Positions 1 to 8,700 of a stretch of DNA of 64,000 nucleotides are shown piece after piece. Position numbers and translations under genes: made by a program. Position 1 is the first letter of the stretch, and each line of letters starts with the position of its first letter. This stretch comes from Armatimonadota bacterium (lineage in GTDB: Bacteria; Armatimonadota; Fimbriimonadia; Fimbriimonadales; Fimbriimonadaceae): NCBI GenBank assembly GCA_029781035.1, contig JAKOXK010000096.1, forward strand, positions 1 through 64,000. The letters are read 5' to 3'. The notes under the pieces were generated by a model, which made no database searches, had not been told where the DNA came from, and was given only the letters and a program-made list of their open reading frames with translations.

Positions 1-51
1 CGTTCCTAGTCTCCTCAAGAACTCGGGCCATACTGATTCATAGAACCCGAT

Positions 52-1710
52 ATGGAGCCCCAGGACAGGAGTCTCGATCTCTTGGCTCGGATCATGGCAC
101 AGGCACCTGCCGACGACGCCAAGCTGCACACTTATCTAGCCGCCCTCAAAAACGAGCTTGAAGCCCAGGCTCTGACGAGCGAGGAGCGCCAGCGAGCGAT
201 CGCCGCTTATGAAGAGGCCTACGAGAAGCTGACGTCACCAGCCAACCGGCTGGGCGTCTTCCTGCGGCACCTCGAAGACGGACACGCGCTCGTGGCCCTG
301 GGCGACTCGGAATACGTTTCGCAGATCGACCCAAAGTTGACCATCGAATTGCAGACCGGCGTGCGCGTCCGTTTGAACGAAGCCTACGCCATCGTCGGAA
401 CGTTGCCCCAAGGTGCGATCGGATCCGTCGTGAAGGTGAGCGAGGCTCTGGATGACGGCCGTCTCCGCATTGGTTCGGACGCCCAAAACCAGCAAGGTCG
501 CCTCGTGGAACGGTCGGCAGAGATCTCGGAGCAGATCGTTAAGGCCGGCGACGAAGTGCGACTGGATCCTTCAGGAAGGATCGCGATCGAGCACTTTGGA
601 CGCCAGGAAGCCCGCGACTATTTCGTGGAAGACGTGCCAGAGACGCCTTGGGAAAAGGTGGGCGGCCAGGAAGAGGCGCTCCAGGTGATCCGCGAGACCA
701 TCGAGCACCCTCTGCTCTATCCAGACCTCTATGCCCGTTATGACAAGAGGCCCGTCAAAGGAGTCCTCCTGTACGGCCCCCCAGGCTGTGGCAAGACGCT
801 GATCGGCAAGGCCGTCGCGTGGAACCTGGCCCGTGAGTACTCGGAGCGGACGGGACATGAAGTCAAGGAGTGCTTCCTCCACATCAGCGGCCCCAAGATC
901 CTGAACATGTGGCTTGGCGAGACCGAGCGCATGGTGCGAGACATTTTCGCCACAGCCCGAGACCGCGCGAAGGAGGACCGCCTTGTCGTGATCTTCATCG
1001 ACGAGGCCGAGTCCATCTTGCGGACCCGATCCAGCGGACGATGGCTGAACATCAGCAACACGGTCGTCCCGCAGTTCTGTGCTGAGATGGACGGCATGGT
1101 CGAACTGGAGAACGTCGTCCTCATCCTCACCTCGAACCGTCCCGATTACATCGATCCGGCGATTTTGCGGCCCGAACGCATCGATCGCAAAGTCAAGATC
1201 AAGCGGCCTGACAAGGAGGCTTCTCGGGAGATTCTCTCGATCTACTTGCACGAGAGGCTCCCGCTCGAGCCTGCACTTGTGAAAGAGCATGTCGAACCTG
1301 AATGTGCACGTGTCGCTCTTGTTGAATCCACGCTGGCGCACCTTTGGCGAACGAACAAGGAGACCGAGTTCATGAAGGTTCAGATGCGCAACGGCACTTC
1401 GGAGACCCTTTACTGGAGAGACCTGGTCAGTGGGGCGCTGCTCAAGTCGATCGTGGACAGGGCCAAGGACGCTGCCATCCGACGAGCGATCGCGGACAGC
1501 CTATCGCAACACGAGGACAAATCGGGCCTCTCAGAACAAGACCTTCACGACGCGATCGTCGCTGAATATCGTGAAAACGAGATCTTCCCGAAAAGTGATG
1601 CGGTCGAAGACTGGCTCAAACTGCTTGACTTTGAACCCGAGGCGGTTGTGAACGTCAAGCCGATCCGACCCGACAAGGGCGAAGCTCTTGTTCGGAAGAC
1701 GATCGTTTGA
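52..1710 (+). CDS. arc: Proteasome-associated AAA+ ATPase (ARC/Mpa family)
   Basis: Ring-forming ATPase that unfolds tagged proteins and feeds them to the 20S proteasome in the cytoplasm. The 552-residue protein has the family's order of parts: an N-terminal helical, coiled-coil-like segment (about 22-60), an OB-type region (about 65-200) and a AAA module. Visible motifs are Walker A GPPGCGKT (242-249), Walker B IFIDEAE with D317/E318, a sensor-1 like TSNRPD (about 360-365), and arginines in RPERIDRK. The coiled coil is what binds Pup in actinobacterial Mpa. The protein ends in KTIV, so the C-terminal QYL docking motif of Mpa is absent. Its partners dop, UBact and prcB are 13 kb downstream on the other strand. 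The stop codon overlaps the ATG of the next gene (TGATG), which suggests translational coupling. Family assignment is firm; function with UBact is inferred. Confidence 0.93.
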   Translation: MEPQDRSLDLLARIMAQAPADDAKLHTYLAALKNELEAQALTSEERQRAIAAYEEAYEKLTSPANRLGVFLRHLEDGHALVALGDSEYVSQIDPKLTIELQTGVRVRLNEAYAIVGTLPQGAIGSVVKVSEALDDGRLRIGSDAQNQQGRLVERSAEISEQIVKAGDEVRLDPSGRIAIEHFGRQEARDYFVEDVPETPWEKVGGQEEALQVIRETIEHPLLYPDLYARYDKRPVKGVLLYGPPGCGKTLIGKAVAWNLAREYSERTGHEVKECFLHISGPKILNMWLGETERMVRDIFATARDRAKEDRLVVIFIDEAESILRTRSSGRWLNISNTVVPQFCAEMDGMVELENVVLILTSNRPDYIDPAILRPERIDRKVKIKRPDKEASREILSIYLHERLPLEPALVKEHVEPECARVALVESTLAHLWRTNKETEFMKVQMRNGTSETLYWRDLVSGALLKSIVDRAKDAAIRRAIADSLSQHEDKSGLSEQDLHDAIVAEYRENEIFPKSDAVEDWLKLLDFEPEAVVNVKPIRPDKGEALVRKTIV

Positions 1711-2120
1711 TGGACCAGTTTACGAGTCGCTTTTTGTTGGCGAGCACAGCCGCCCTGGTCGTCATGGGCGGCGGAGCCGTAATCTGAGGATGCTTCACCC
1801 ATGATCGAGTGATCCAGGTCACTGCGCGACAGACCAACCACCTTTACGAGACACTTGTTGAGGACGGCGTCTACTCCCGATCCCTCGCGGGATACGTGTC
1901 GCCTTCGAGCCTAGAGACCCTTCGGCGAGCCGAACTTGAATACGGTCAAGTACGAAGTTACTCTGTTGTCGCTACCTATGCCCAGATCCTCGGAACTCCC
2001 AGTAGCTCTCTCGTAAGAGTGGCCCGACGGAAGGGCAGGTTCCGCGAGACCGTCGAGGTCGACGCGATCCGGCCCGGTTCGAGGGTTGTCGACGTGACCG
2101 TTGTCCGTGACGGCGACTGA
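1710..2120 (+). pseudogene. Lipoprotein gene interrupted by an in-frame TGA at the lipobox
   Basis: An ATG overlapping the ATPase stop (TGATG) opens a 25-residue hydrophobic signal-like peptide (MDQFTSRFLL...GGGAVI). It meets TGA at 1785-1787, and the same frame then continues as GCFTHDRVIQVTARQ... for about 110 residues to 2120. Read through, the junction is V-I-x-G-C, where x is the TGA codon. If x were Ser (TCA) or another small residue this would be a good lipobox with the lipid-anchored Cys at +1. So one base appears to split a lipoprotein of about 136 residues. A shorter product from GTG at 1809 would have no export signal. I do not recognise the mature domain. Possible explanations are a nonsense mutation, a sequencing error, or read-through. 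Confidence 0.6.
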
Positions 2121-2133
2121 CACCTCGAGCCGA

Positions 2134-4104
2134 TCAAAACCGGATTGTCATGGGCACGACCACTTTGAGGATCAACTGCCTTTGGAAGTTCAAAGCGTTC
2201 GGATCACCCAGAATGAGGAATACTTCGCTTCCCCGTCGACCCGACAGTCGATAGCTGAGGTACCAATCCCACTCGTCACCACGGTTCACGAGCCGTCCGC
2301 CAACAGCTTCATAGTGACCCACGTCATAGCTGGCACTGACAATGGTCTGCCTTTGGAACCCTCGATAGTCGACAAACTGAGCGCCAGCTGAGACTTGCAT
2401 CCGGATCATCGGACGGTAGCTCGTCTGCAGTCCGACAAGTCGATAGGGATCACCGTCGAACGATCCGTCCGCCAACGACAGGCTCAGGAACCGATAGGGA
2501 TTGCCCGAGGGCCACGTCGTCTCAAAGCTGTAGAGGTGATCCCGAGAATTCTCAAACTGTGACCAATCGAGTTCGAGCGAAGCAGACAGTTGGTTCCTGA
2601 GCGTCGCCTCACCAAAGACGCTCAGGTCGTTGCGGTACGAAGATGCATCAAAGTGACTGTAGACTAGCCCCTGTGTCCCCACAGAGGCGTTCAGGAATCG
2701 GCCCTGGCGGTAAAGGTTCGTCTTTTGAAAGTTCCAATTGAGCCCGCGTAGGTCTTGCTCGGGCGAGAAGCCGATGCGCGGATTGAATCCTGGCGTGACT
2801 TGGACGTACTCCGCATTGGCCGTCCATCCATTGTTCTGCTTGAAGAAGCCAAAGTTGACCCGACTGCCCGTCTTAGTGATTTCATCGTCAGTGACTTGTC
2901 CCTTGAAGTAGAAATCTGTCGGCCCATACTGCAGGCCAGCTGTCCCTTGAAAAGCGTTGTTCCTGAGCCCCGTCTGTTGGTTGCTCACGAGCGTCGCGCT
3001 CCACGTCTTGAGCGGAGCGAACTGATGCGTCACGCTACCGACGAACGTCGCCTGGTTCCCGTAGTCGACCGTGCTCAGAACGCCTAGGCGAGTGTTGGCG
3101 TCCGGCTCTCCATAGAAGTTGACGCCGGCATCAAACCGCGAGATTCTCTGGCTGGCAAAAAGACGTTGGTCGATTCCGGTGTTGACATAGTTCGCCCCTT
3201 CTTGAAAGAACGGCCTCGCATCGCTGGCCAGCCGCTCGAAGTAGCTGTGATCCAGGGAGAGAATACTGTTCTCGATGTTACGAAAGTCGGGGTTGATTGT
3301 TCCCACCAGATGAAGGTTCTCTGCCACATCGGTCTTGACATCCATGCCGAAATCGGTGATGCGGTCGTTGCTGTTGTCAATGCCAGCGTAGCCAAAAGGG
3401 AGAAGCTTGAGCGATCGTTGCGCCTTGATCAAGGGTATCGAGACGTTCAACCAATAAGGTGTCTTGTTCGGATCGTCCCCCGAATGACGCCATTCATAGT
3501 CTTTTTGAGTGTCGCTTCGGTACCAGACGATGTTGAAGCGCAGGTTGTGCTTTCCTGCCGACGGCAACGCCATGATGCCCCAGGGGATCTTCGCCTCACA
3601 CGACCAACCGTCGGGCAGGATTTGGCTCTTGGCCTCAAACTCTCCCGCCCATTCGGTCTTGGCCGCCCTTCCCCCTGCCAGCCTGATCCGGGTCGCTCCT
3701 CTCGGATTCACCAGGAACTCGTTCGAACTCTGTAATGTCCCGAACGGATCGATGTCGAGCCCGAAGGTGTCGTTTCCATTCAGGTTGACGTTCTGTCTGT
3801 ACTCGTCCGCCGTCAGGTGGTTCGGATCTCCATAGGCCCTGGCAGCAAAGTACAGAAATTGAGAGTCAGCGGTCAGCCAATACTCGGCGCGTTGATCGGA
3901 CAGTTCATTGCTTTCCTGGGTCCAGAAGCCGGCCCTGCGCGCTTCTGCCGGCCACTCGCCAGGCTCGATACGCCCATCGATCCGAGGCAAATTCCTGGGT
4001 GTGACGCCAGTCAGGTCTGCCTGCTCACTCTCGGTTGGCTGCCCTTGCGCCCAGGTGGACAAGGACCAGAGACTGATGCTCAACAAGAGGGCGATTCGAA
4101 GCAC
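2134..4104 (-). CDS. CBM9-like/DUF5916 outer-membrane beta-barrel protein
   Basis: Predicted exported protein of 656 residues with a signal peptide (MLRIALLLSISLWSLSTWAQ) and a GTG start. After it comes a family 9 carbohydrate-binding-like domain (about 35-210), recognisable by IDGRIEPGEW, the LYFAARAYG strand, and FGLDIDPF followed by a FLVNPRGA segment. The remainder (about 215-656) is a run of alternating amphipathic strands typical of the DUF5916 barrel, ending in a terminal Phe (PMTIRF) as outer-membrane proteins do. Members are usually found in outer membranes, often beside metal-dependent or sugar enzymes; their substrate is not known. The gene converges with the broken lipoprotein gene, with 13 bases between the stops. 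No transporter partner is adjacent. Confidence 0.82.
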   Translation of the reverse strand: MLRIALLLSISLWSLSTWAQGQPTESEQADLTGVTPRNLPRIDGRIEPGEWPAEARRAGFWTQESNELSDQRAEYWLTADSQFLYFAARAYGDPNHLTADEYRQNVNLNGNDTFGLDIDPFGTLQSSNEFLVNPRGATRIRLAGGRAAKTEWAGEFEAKSQILPDGWSCEAKIPWGIMALPSAGKHNLRFNIVWYRSDTQKDYEWRHSGDDPNKTPYWLNVSIPLIKAQRSLKLLPFGYAGIDNSNDRITDFGMDVKTDVAENLHLVGTINPDFRNIENSILSLDHSYFERLASDARPFFQEGANYVNTGIDQRLFASQRISRFDAGVNFYGEPDANTRLGVLSTVDYGNQATFVGSVTHQFAPLKTWSATLVSNQQTGLRNNAFQGTAGLQYGPTDFYFKGQVTDDEITKTGSRVNFGFFKQNNGWTANAEYVQVTPGFNPRIGFSPEQDLRGLNWNFQKTNLYRQGRFLNASVGTQGLVYSHFDASSYRNDLSVFGEATLRNQLSASLELDWSQFENSRDHLYSFETTWPSGNPYRFLSLSLADGSFDGDPYRLVGLQTSYRPMIRMQVSAGAQFVDYRGFQRQTIVSASYDVGHYEAVGGRLVNRGDEWDWYLSYRLSGRRGSEVFLILGDPNALNFQRQLILKVVVPMTIRF

Positions 4105-4341
4105 TCTCTGATGTACCTGGTTCCCAGGCTTCGATTCAGCTTCGGTGAAAAGCGTGGATCCGTTGTCCCCGTAAACAAGGTCGAAGGACTCAACGATCAG
4201 CGCTCAGCAGGAGGCCGGCCAGGGGATGGTCATCTGGAACCTTTGGGCAAACGGAATGGTTGACTCAATCGACAGCCTTGAGGGTTCTCCGACCGCGATT
4301 CGGCAATTGATCGTGTCCTGATGCATCCCGAGGTTGCCGAA

Positions 4342-4347
4342 TATAAT
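4342..4347 (+). promoter_or_regulatory. Possible -10 element (TATAAT)
   Basis: A perfect TATAAT lies 13 bases before the ATG at 4361. No good -35 hexamer is present at the usual spacing. If used, the transcript would have a very short leader. The rest of the interval 4105-4341 contains nothing I can assign beyond the upstream region of the minus-strand gene starting at 4104. Confidence 0.3.
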
Positions 4348-4360
4348 CCTAGCGGCATCC

Positions 4361-4672
4361 ATGCTGAATCTTATCCCGGCGATTTTGCTCCTGTTGGCGA
4401 GCGGCTCCTTTGGCCCTTCGTCCGGCAGGGTCGTCGCCAAGGCCGATTTGGTAGCTCCCAACGCTTTCGTGCGCCAACTGGCACAGGAACTGGAAAGAGC
4501 CGGTCTGTGTGCGGCCCGGGTCGCGTTGGTGATGGCCCAGTACGAAGATCGACAGGATGTCAAGCCAGCCCCGGTCGCGAGCCGGCAGGCCGTTCCAAAG
4601 TTGGCCGAGGTGTTTCTCGAACCACAGGGGTTCGGCGACACTGACCAACCGCGAGACGGCCCACGTGCGTGA
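4361..4672 (+). CDS. Small secreted protein upstream of secA
   Basis: 103-residue hypothetical protein with a clear export signal (MLNLIPAILLLLASGSFG) and a mature part rich in Ala, Val, Glu and Asp. The C-terminus is QPRDGPRA. Third codon positions are strongly G/C, as in neighbouring real genes, which favours this frame over two overlapping minus-strand frames. The frame can also be opened at TTG 4334, but ATG 4361 puts the signal peptide at the N-terminus. I recognise no domain. A small exported protein directly before secA recalls the secretion-monitor arrangement (SecM-secA), but there is no SecM arrest sequence, so that role is only a hypothesis. Confidence 0.5.
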   Translation: MLNLIPAILLLLASGSFGPSSGRVVAKADLVAPNAFVRQLAQELERAGLCAARVALVMAQYEDRQDVKPAPVASRQAVPKLAEVFLEPQGFGDTDQPRDGPRA

Positions 4673-4792
4673 ACTTGGACGGTCCATGACCGATCCTCAG
4701 TCCTGTTGACCCTCCTGAACCGAGTCTATGGCTGCACCCGAGGCACGCCATGAAACGAGGTTCAACGTCATTGGTCCACGCATCAATATCCC

Positions 4793-7700
4793 ATGCTTCA
4801 ATACTTACGAAAGATGTTTGACACGTCCGAGAAGGACGTTCACGCTATCCAGCCACTTGTCCAACAGATCAATGAGTTGGAACCCGACATTCAGGCCCTG
4901 ACAGACGATCAACTCCGGGCCAAGACCGATGAATTCCGCTCACGGTTGGAGGCAGGTCAGACCGTGGAACAGCTGATGGCCGAGGCGTTCGCCGTCGTTC
5001 GTGAGATGAGCCGTCGAACGCTGAACATGCGCCTCTTCGACGTCCAGTTGATCGGAGGCGTGGTCTTACACCAAGGACGGATCGCCGAAATGAAGACGGG
5101 CGAGGGCAAGACCCTTGTCGCCGTAGCACCCATGTATCTGAACGCGCTGTCGGGCAAGGGGGCACACCTGGTCACGGTCAACGACTACCTCGCCCGTCGT
5201 GACGCCGTGTGGATGGGCCCCATCTACCACTCGCTAGGTCTGACGGTCGGCATCATTCAGGGCCAGGGCGAAGACAATGATGAGTTGGGGGGAAGCTTCC
5301 GATACGACCCCGAATACCAGCACGATGATCCGCGCTACCTCCACTGCCGACCCTGCACTCGGCGTGAAGCGTATCTCTGCGACATCACGTACGGCACCAA
5401 CCACGAGTTCGGGTTTGACTATCTTCGGGACAACATGGCCTTCCAAGTCGAGGATCTCTCGATGCGCGAACTCAACTACGCGATCATCGACGAAGTTGAC
5501 TCGATCCTGGTGGACGAGGCTCGGACGCCACACATCATCAGTGGTCCAAGCATGGAGGACACCAGCGTCTACAAGATCGTTGACGCGATCGTGAAGAAGA
5601 TGCAGCCCGAGATCCACTTCACGTCCGACAAGAAGAACCACTCGGCCAGCCTGACCGAGGACGGTATGGACTTCGTCGAAGCGGAGATGGAGATCGACAA
5701 CATTGCCACAGATCCACGCTTGATGCACCACGTGAACGCTGCGGTCAAGGCGTACGCGCTGTTTGAAAAGGACGTTGAATACGTCGTCCGTGGACAAGAA
5801 GTGGTCATTGTCGACGAAAACACGGGACGCCTGATGTTCGGACGCCGATTCAGTGACGGACTGCACCAGGCACTCGAGGCCAAAGAAGGTGTCCCGGTTC
5901 AGCGCGAAAGCCAGACGATCGCTGTCATCACCTTCCAAAACCTGTTCCGCATGTACAACAAGCTGGCAGGCATGACCGGTACGGCAAAGACCGAAGAGGA
6001 CGAGTTCCGCAAGATCTACGGGCTTGACGTCGTCGCGATCCCCACGAACCGGCCGATGGTGAGGCAAGACCAGGAAGACGTCGTCTACAAGACGATGGAT
6101 GCCAAGTTCCGAGGCATAGCCCGGGAGATCTTGCGGCTATACACGAAGCAGCAACCTGTTTTGGTAGGCACTCGTTCGATTGAAATGTCCGAGCAGGTCT
6201 CTGCCAGGTTGACGGCCGACATGCTCCAAAGGCTGATCCTGACCGACATGTTGTTCGACAAGATACAGTCCAAGCAGGCGGGCAAGGATGCCAAGAAGGA
6301 GTCCGAACCCATCTATGAGAAGTCATTGGACGAGGTGCCGATGCAACTCATCCAGAACGTGATGGCGTTGGCGGACCTTCCCCAGAGCGCGACCAACCCT
6401 GCCGTCGCCGAGTGGTTCCTCAGCTTCCACAACATCCCGTCAGAGAACAAGGAGTTCCTGGACGAGGCTCTCAAGCACGGCATCCCACACAACGTCTTGA
6501 ACGCCAAGTATCACGAAAAGGAAGCAGCGATCATCAGCGAGGCTGGACGCAAGGGCGCCATCACGATTGCGACGAACATGGCCGGCCGTGGTGTCGACAT
6601 CCTCCTGGGCGGCCGCGTGGCTGACGAAACGGTCAAGCTGGCCCGTCAGCAAGAAGAGGTCGACCACGGTATCGCCACGGAGTTCGCAGACACGTTTCAG
6701 AGCTTCCGGCGTGGCGGAAAGGAGCGAGCAGCTCCACCGTTGCCCATCGACGATGCCGAAAGGCGTGGGCTGGCCGAGGAAGTGCGGGCCTTGGGCGGGC
6801 TCTACATCTTGGGCACTGAGCGCCATGAGAGTCGCCGTATCGACAACCAGCTTCGAGGCCGCTCCGGTCGTCAGGGAGACCCTGGCGAGTCACGGTTCTT
6901 CGTCAGCCTTGAGGACCAGCTCTGGCGCATCTTCAACGCGAAGATGATGGAGAACCCAGTTCTCAAAGCCTGGCCACCCATGGAGGAGGTACGGGCCAAG
7001 TTCATCACGAGCATGATCCTGAAGACTCAGGAACGGATCGAGAACCACTTCTTCGAAGCCCGAAAGCACGTCCTCGAATACGACGACGTGTTGAACGCTC
7101 AGCGCGAGACGGTCTACGGCACGCGGCGCGAGATTCTGTTGGGGAAGGACTGCGACCCTGACATCCGCGCTTCCATCCTTGAAGTCATCACGGACTTGTG
7201 CCACTCCGGCAACACCTTCGACCCGGAATCCGGCCAATACCACTTCGACCATAGCAAGGTCTATGAGAACCTGAACGACATGTTCCCTCTCATCGACCAC
7301 ATGACCCTGAGAGAGTTCGAACAACTGGAACCTGGCGACGCACTCACTGAGGAAATGGTGGGGTTGGCACTCGAGATCTTCGACGAGAAGACCGCCAGCG
7401 TCGGAAAGGACGTCATGGGCGAGATCGAGCGGCACGTCATGTTGCGGGCCGTCAATGACCGGTGGATGGAGCACTTGCAGATGATCGACTACATCCGAGA
7501 AGGCATTGGACTTCGTGGGTATGGACAGACCGATCCTCTCGTCGCCTACAAGCGGGAGACGTTCGACCTCTTCCAACACACGCAGAAAGCGATCCGCCAA
7601 GCGTCCGTCGAGATGGTCTTCCGGGCCCAGGTGACGTACCAGAACGAGCCCGTGCAGACCGAACAGGAGGCAGTGCCTCAGATGATGCGGATCGAGGATG

Positions 7701-7906
7701 AAGGCGATCTGGCGCAAGCCGGACAGGGCGCTTCCGCGACACCGGTCTCGACAAACCCAGCCGCGGCGTCCACAGCCGCACAGACCGCTGACCTGAGTTC
7801 AGTAGATTGGAGCCGGGTGGGTCGAAACGATGCTTGTCCCTGCGGAAGTGGCAAGAAGTTCAAAGCTTGCCATTACACCGAAATGCGGTCAAAAGGCGTG
7901 ATCTGA
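4793..7906 (+). CDS. secA: Preprotein translocase ATPase SecA
   Basis: Motor of the Sec export pathway that pushes unfolded preproteins through SecYEG. The N-terminus (MLQYLRKMFDTSEKD) and QLIGGVVLHQGRIAEM match the family. Walker A is MKTGEGKT (100-107); TYGTNHEFGFDYLRDN, the DEVDSILVDEA box and TNMAGRGVDI are also present. The C-terminus carries a zinc-binding SEC-C tail with CPCGSG...CH (C1015, C1017, C1026, H1027). At 1037 residues it is longer than the usual about 900. It has an insertion after the GQG segment (about 158-190) holding C185, C188 and C196, and a helical insertion of about 85 residues (about 474-560) before HGIPHNVLNAK. There is no convincing Shine-Dalgarno sequence before ATG 4793. 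Confidence 0.97.
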   Translation: MLQYLRKMFDTSEKDVHAIQPLVQQINELEPDIQALTDDQLRAKTDEFRSRLEAGQTVEQLMAEAFAVVREMSRRTLNMRLFDVQLIGGVVLHQGRIAEMKTGEGKTLVAVAPMYLNALSGKGAHLVTVNDYLARRDAVWMGPIYHSLGLTVGIIQGQGEDNDELGGSFRYDPEYQHDDPRYLHCRPCTRREAYLCDITYGTNHEFGFDYLRDNMAFQVEDLSMRELNYAIIDEVDSILVDEARTPHIISGPSMEDTSVYKIVDAIVKKMQPEIHFTSDKKNHSASLTEDGMDFVEAEMEIDNIATDPRLMHHVNAAVKAYALFEKDVEYVVRGQEVVIVDENTGRLMFGRRFSDGLHQALEAKEGVPVQRESQTIAVITFQNLFRMYNKLAGMTGTAKTEEDEFRKIYGLDVVAIPTNRPMVRQDQEDVVYKTMDAKFRGIAREILRLYTKQQPVLVGTRSIEMSEQVSARLTADMLQRLILTDMLFDKIQSKQAGKDAKKESEPIYEKSLDEVPMQLIQNVMALADLPQSATNPAVAEWFLSFHNIPSENKEFLDEALKHGIPHNVLNAKYHEKEAAIISEAGRKGAITIATNMAGRGVDILLGGRVADETVKLARQQEEVDHGIATEFADTFQSFRRGGKERAAPPLPIDDAERRGLAEEVRALGGLYILGTERHESRRIDNQLRGRSGRQGDPGESRFFVSLEDQLWRIFNAKMMENPVLKAWPPMEEVRAKFITSMILKTQERIENHFFEARKHVLEYDDVLNAQRETVYGTRREILLGKDCDPDIRASILEVITDLCHSGNTFDPESGQYHFDHSKVYENLNDMFPLIDHMTLREFEQLEPGDALTEEMVGLALEIFDEKTASVGKDVMGEIERHVMLRAVNDRWMEHLQMIDYIREGIGLRGYGQTDPLVAYKRETFDLFQHTQKAIRQASVEMVFRAQVTYQNEPVQTEQEAVPQMMRIEDEGDLAQAGQGASATPVSTNPAAASTAAQTADLSSVDWSRVGRNDACPCGSGKKFKACHYTEMRSKGVI

Positions 7907-7913
7907 CGCAACC

Positions 7914-7947
7914 TTGGCCCTGAGATCCCCTGGGCGCTCAGGGCCAA
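7914..7947. terminator. Bidirectional hairpin terminator after secA
   Basis: Inverted repeat TTGGCCCTGAG (7914-7924) and CTCAGGGCCAA (7937-7947), an 11-bp perfect stem with a 12-base loop, sits between the convergent ends of secA and the LolA-like gene. The T/A edges of the stem serve as short U-runs on either strand. Confidence 0.7.
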
Positions 7948-7954
7948 AACCCGG

Positions 7955-8623
7955 TTACTCTTGCCGTGATCCTGGACCCTCTCCCAGATCCGAAGGCACC
8001 GGCTTGTCGAAGGCTTGGTCTTTGACTTCCGAATATCCCGTATAGTCTTTCATCCTGAAGTCGAACCCATAGTAGGTCTTGCCGTCTGTCGACACGTAGA
8101 ACCAGATGCTCGACGTCTCGTCGCCACTCGAAACCTTCGCCAGAATGGGCATGACCCGGTGGCCTCTCCACTCCCGCTCAGGTTCGACCGAGTACTTCAT
8201 GTCGAGCCCTGGTGGGGGGCTGGTGAAGAGGGACTTGTTCGGCGTATCCATGATCCACGTCAAGATCATTCCCCCAGAGACTTCCCATCCAGGCATCAAG
8301 TTCTTCTGACCCAGCGCCTCGATTCGGTTGGAGCCACCTGGCCCCGCGACCAGCACACGCTTGCCGTCGCAATAGTAGTCGGGTGCGGCCATTCCGGGTG
8401 TTGTCAGAGTCTTGGGGTCGGCTTTCTTTGAAACCCTGAGTTCGAACCGCCCTCCTCTTGCCCAGACCAGTTGCTGCTCATAGTCTCCGGGGAAGAGGCC
8501 GCTACTATCGTGGTGCACGAGGGTGCAGGAAAAGGACTTGTGACCTCGATATCCGTCCAACACATGGCTCAAGGTAGCAAAGCCATCATCGAGCAGGCCG
8601 ATCGCGGCTGCAGCCGACAGCAT
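7955..8623 (-). CDS. LolA-like outer-membrane lipoprotein-sorting fold protein
   Basis: 222-residue protein with a weak N-terminal export signal (MLSAAAAIGLL) followed by repeated beta-strands. The pattern (YRGHKSFSCTLVH..., LVWARGGRFELRVSK, YYCDGKRVLVAG, FYVSTDGKTYYGFDFR) is that of the LolA/LolB-like half-barrel that binds lipid acyl chains in the periplasm. There is no lipobox cysteine. The gene is divergent from the HD hydrolase at 8701 and convergent with secA. Fold-level assignment only; the true ligand is unknown, and it could equally be a DUF1571/DUF2092-like relative. Confidence 0.55.
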   Translation of the reverse strand: MLSAAAAIGLLDDGFATLSHVLDGYRGHKSFSCTLVHHDSSGLFPGDYEQQLVWARGGRFELRVSKKADPKTLTTPGMAAPDYYCDGKRVLVAGPGGSNRIEALGQKNLMPGWEVSGGMILTWIMDTPNKSLFTSPPPGLDMKYSVEPEREWRGHRVMPILAKVSSGDETSSIWFYVSTDGKTYYGFDFRMKDYTGYSEVKDQAFDKPVPSDLGEGPGSRQE

Positions 8624-8700
8624 GGTAATAGAATGGACGAGAGATTCCGGTCAAAGGTGCGAGAGGGTGTCCATAGACCAGCCCTAGCCATAATGGGAAG

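Noticed and set aside
571-1341. Long minus-strand frame of about 256 codons over the ATPase gene
   Set aside because: It lies wholly within the ATPase coding sequence; its composition is a shadow of the real frame and it has no recognisable motif.
1785-1787. TGA as a selenocysteine codon in the lipoprotein gene
   Set aside because: Possible in principle, but the codon sits in the signal peptide at a lipobox position where Sec has no role, other genes here use TGA as a normal stop, and I see no SECIS-like loop immediately after it.
4204-4687. Minus-strand frames opposite the small secreted protein
   Set aside because: They have no signal peptide or known motif; the plus frame has high G/C at third positions and a signal peptide. 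Still not fully certain.
8425-8455. GAGTTCGAACCGCC as a tRNA-like T-loop
   Set aside because: Within the LolA-like gene; no cloverleaf can be built around it.
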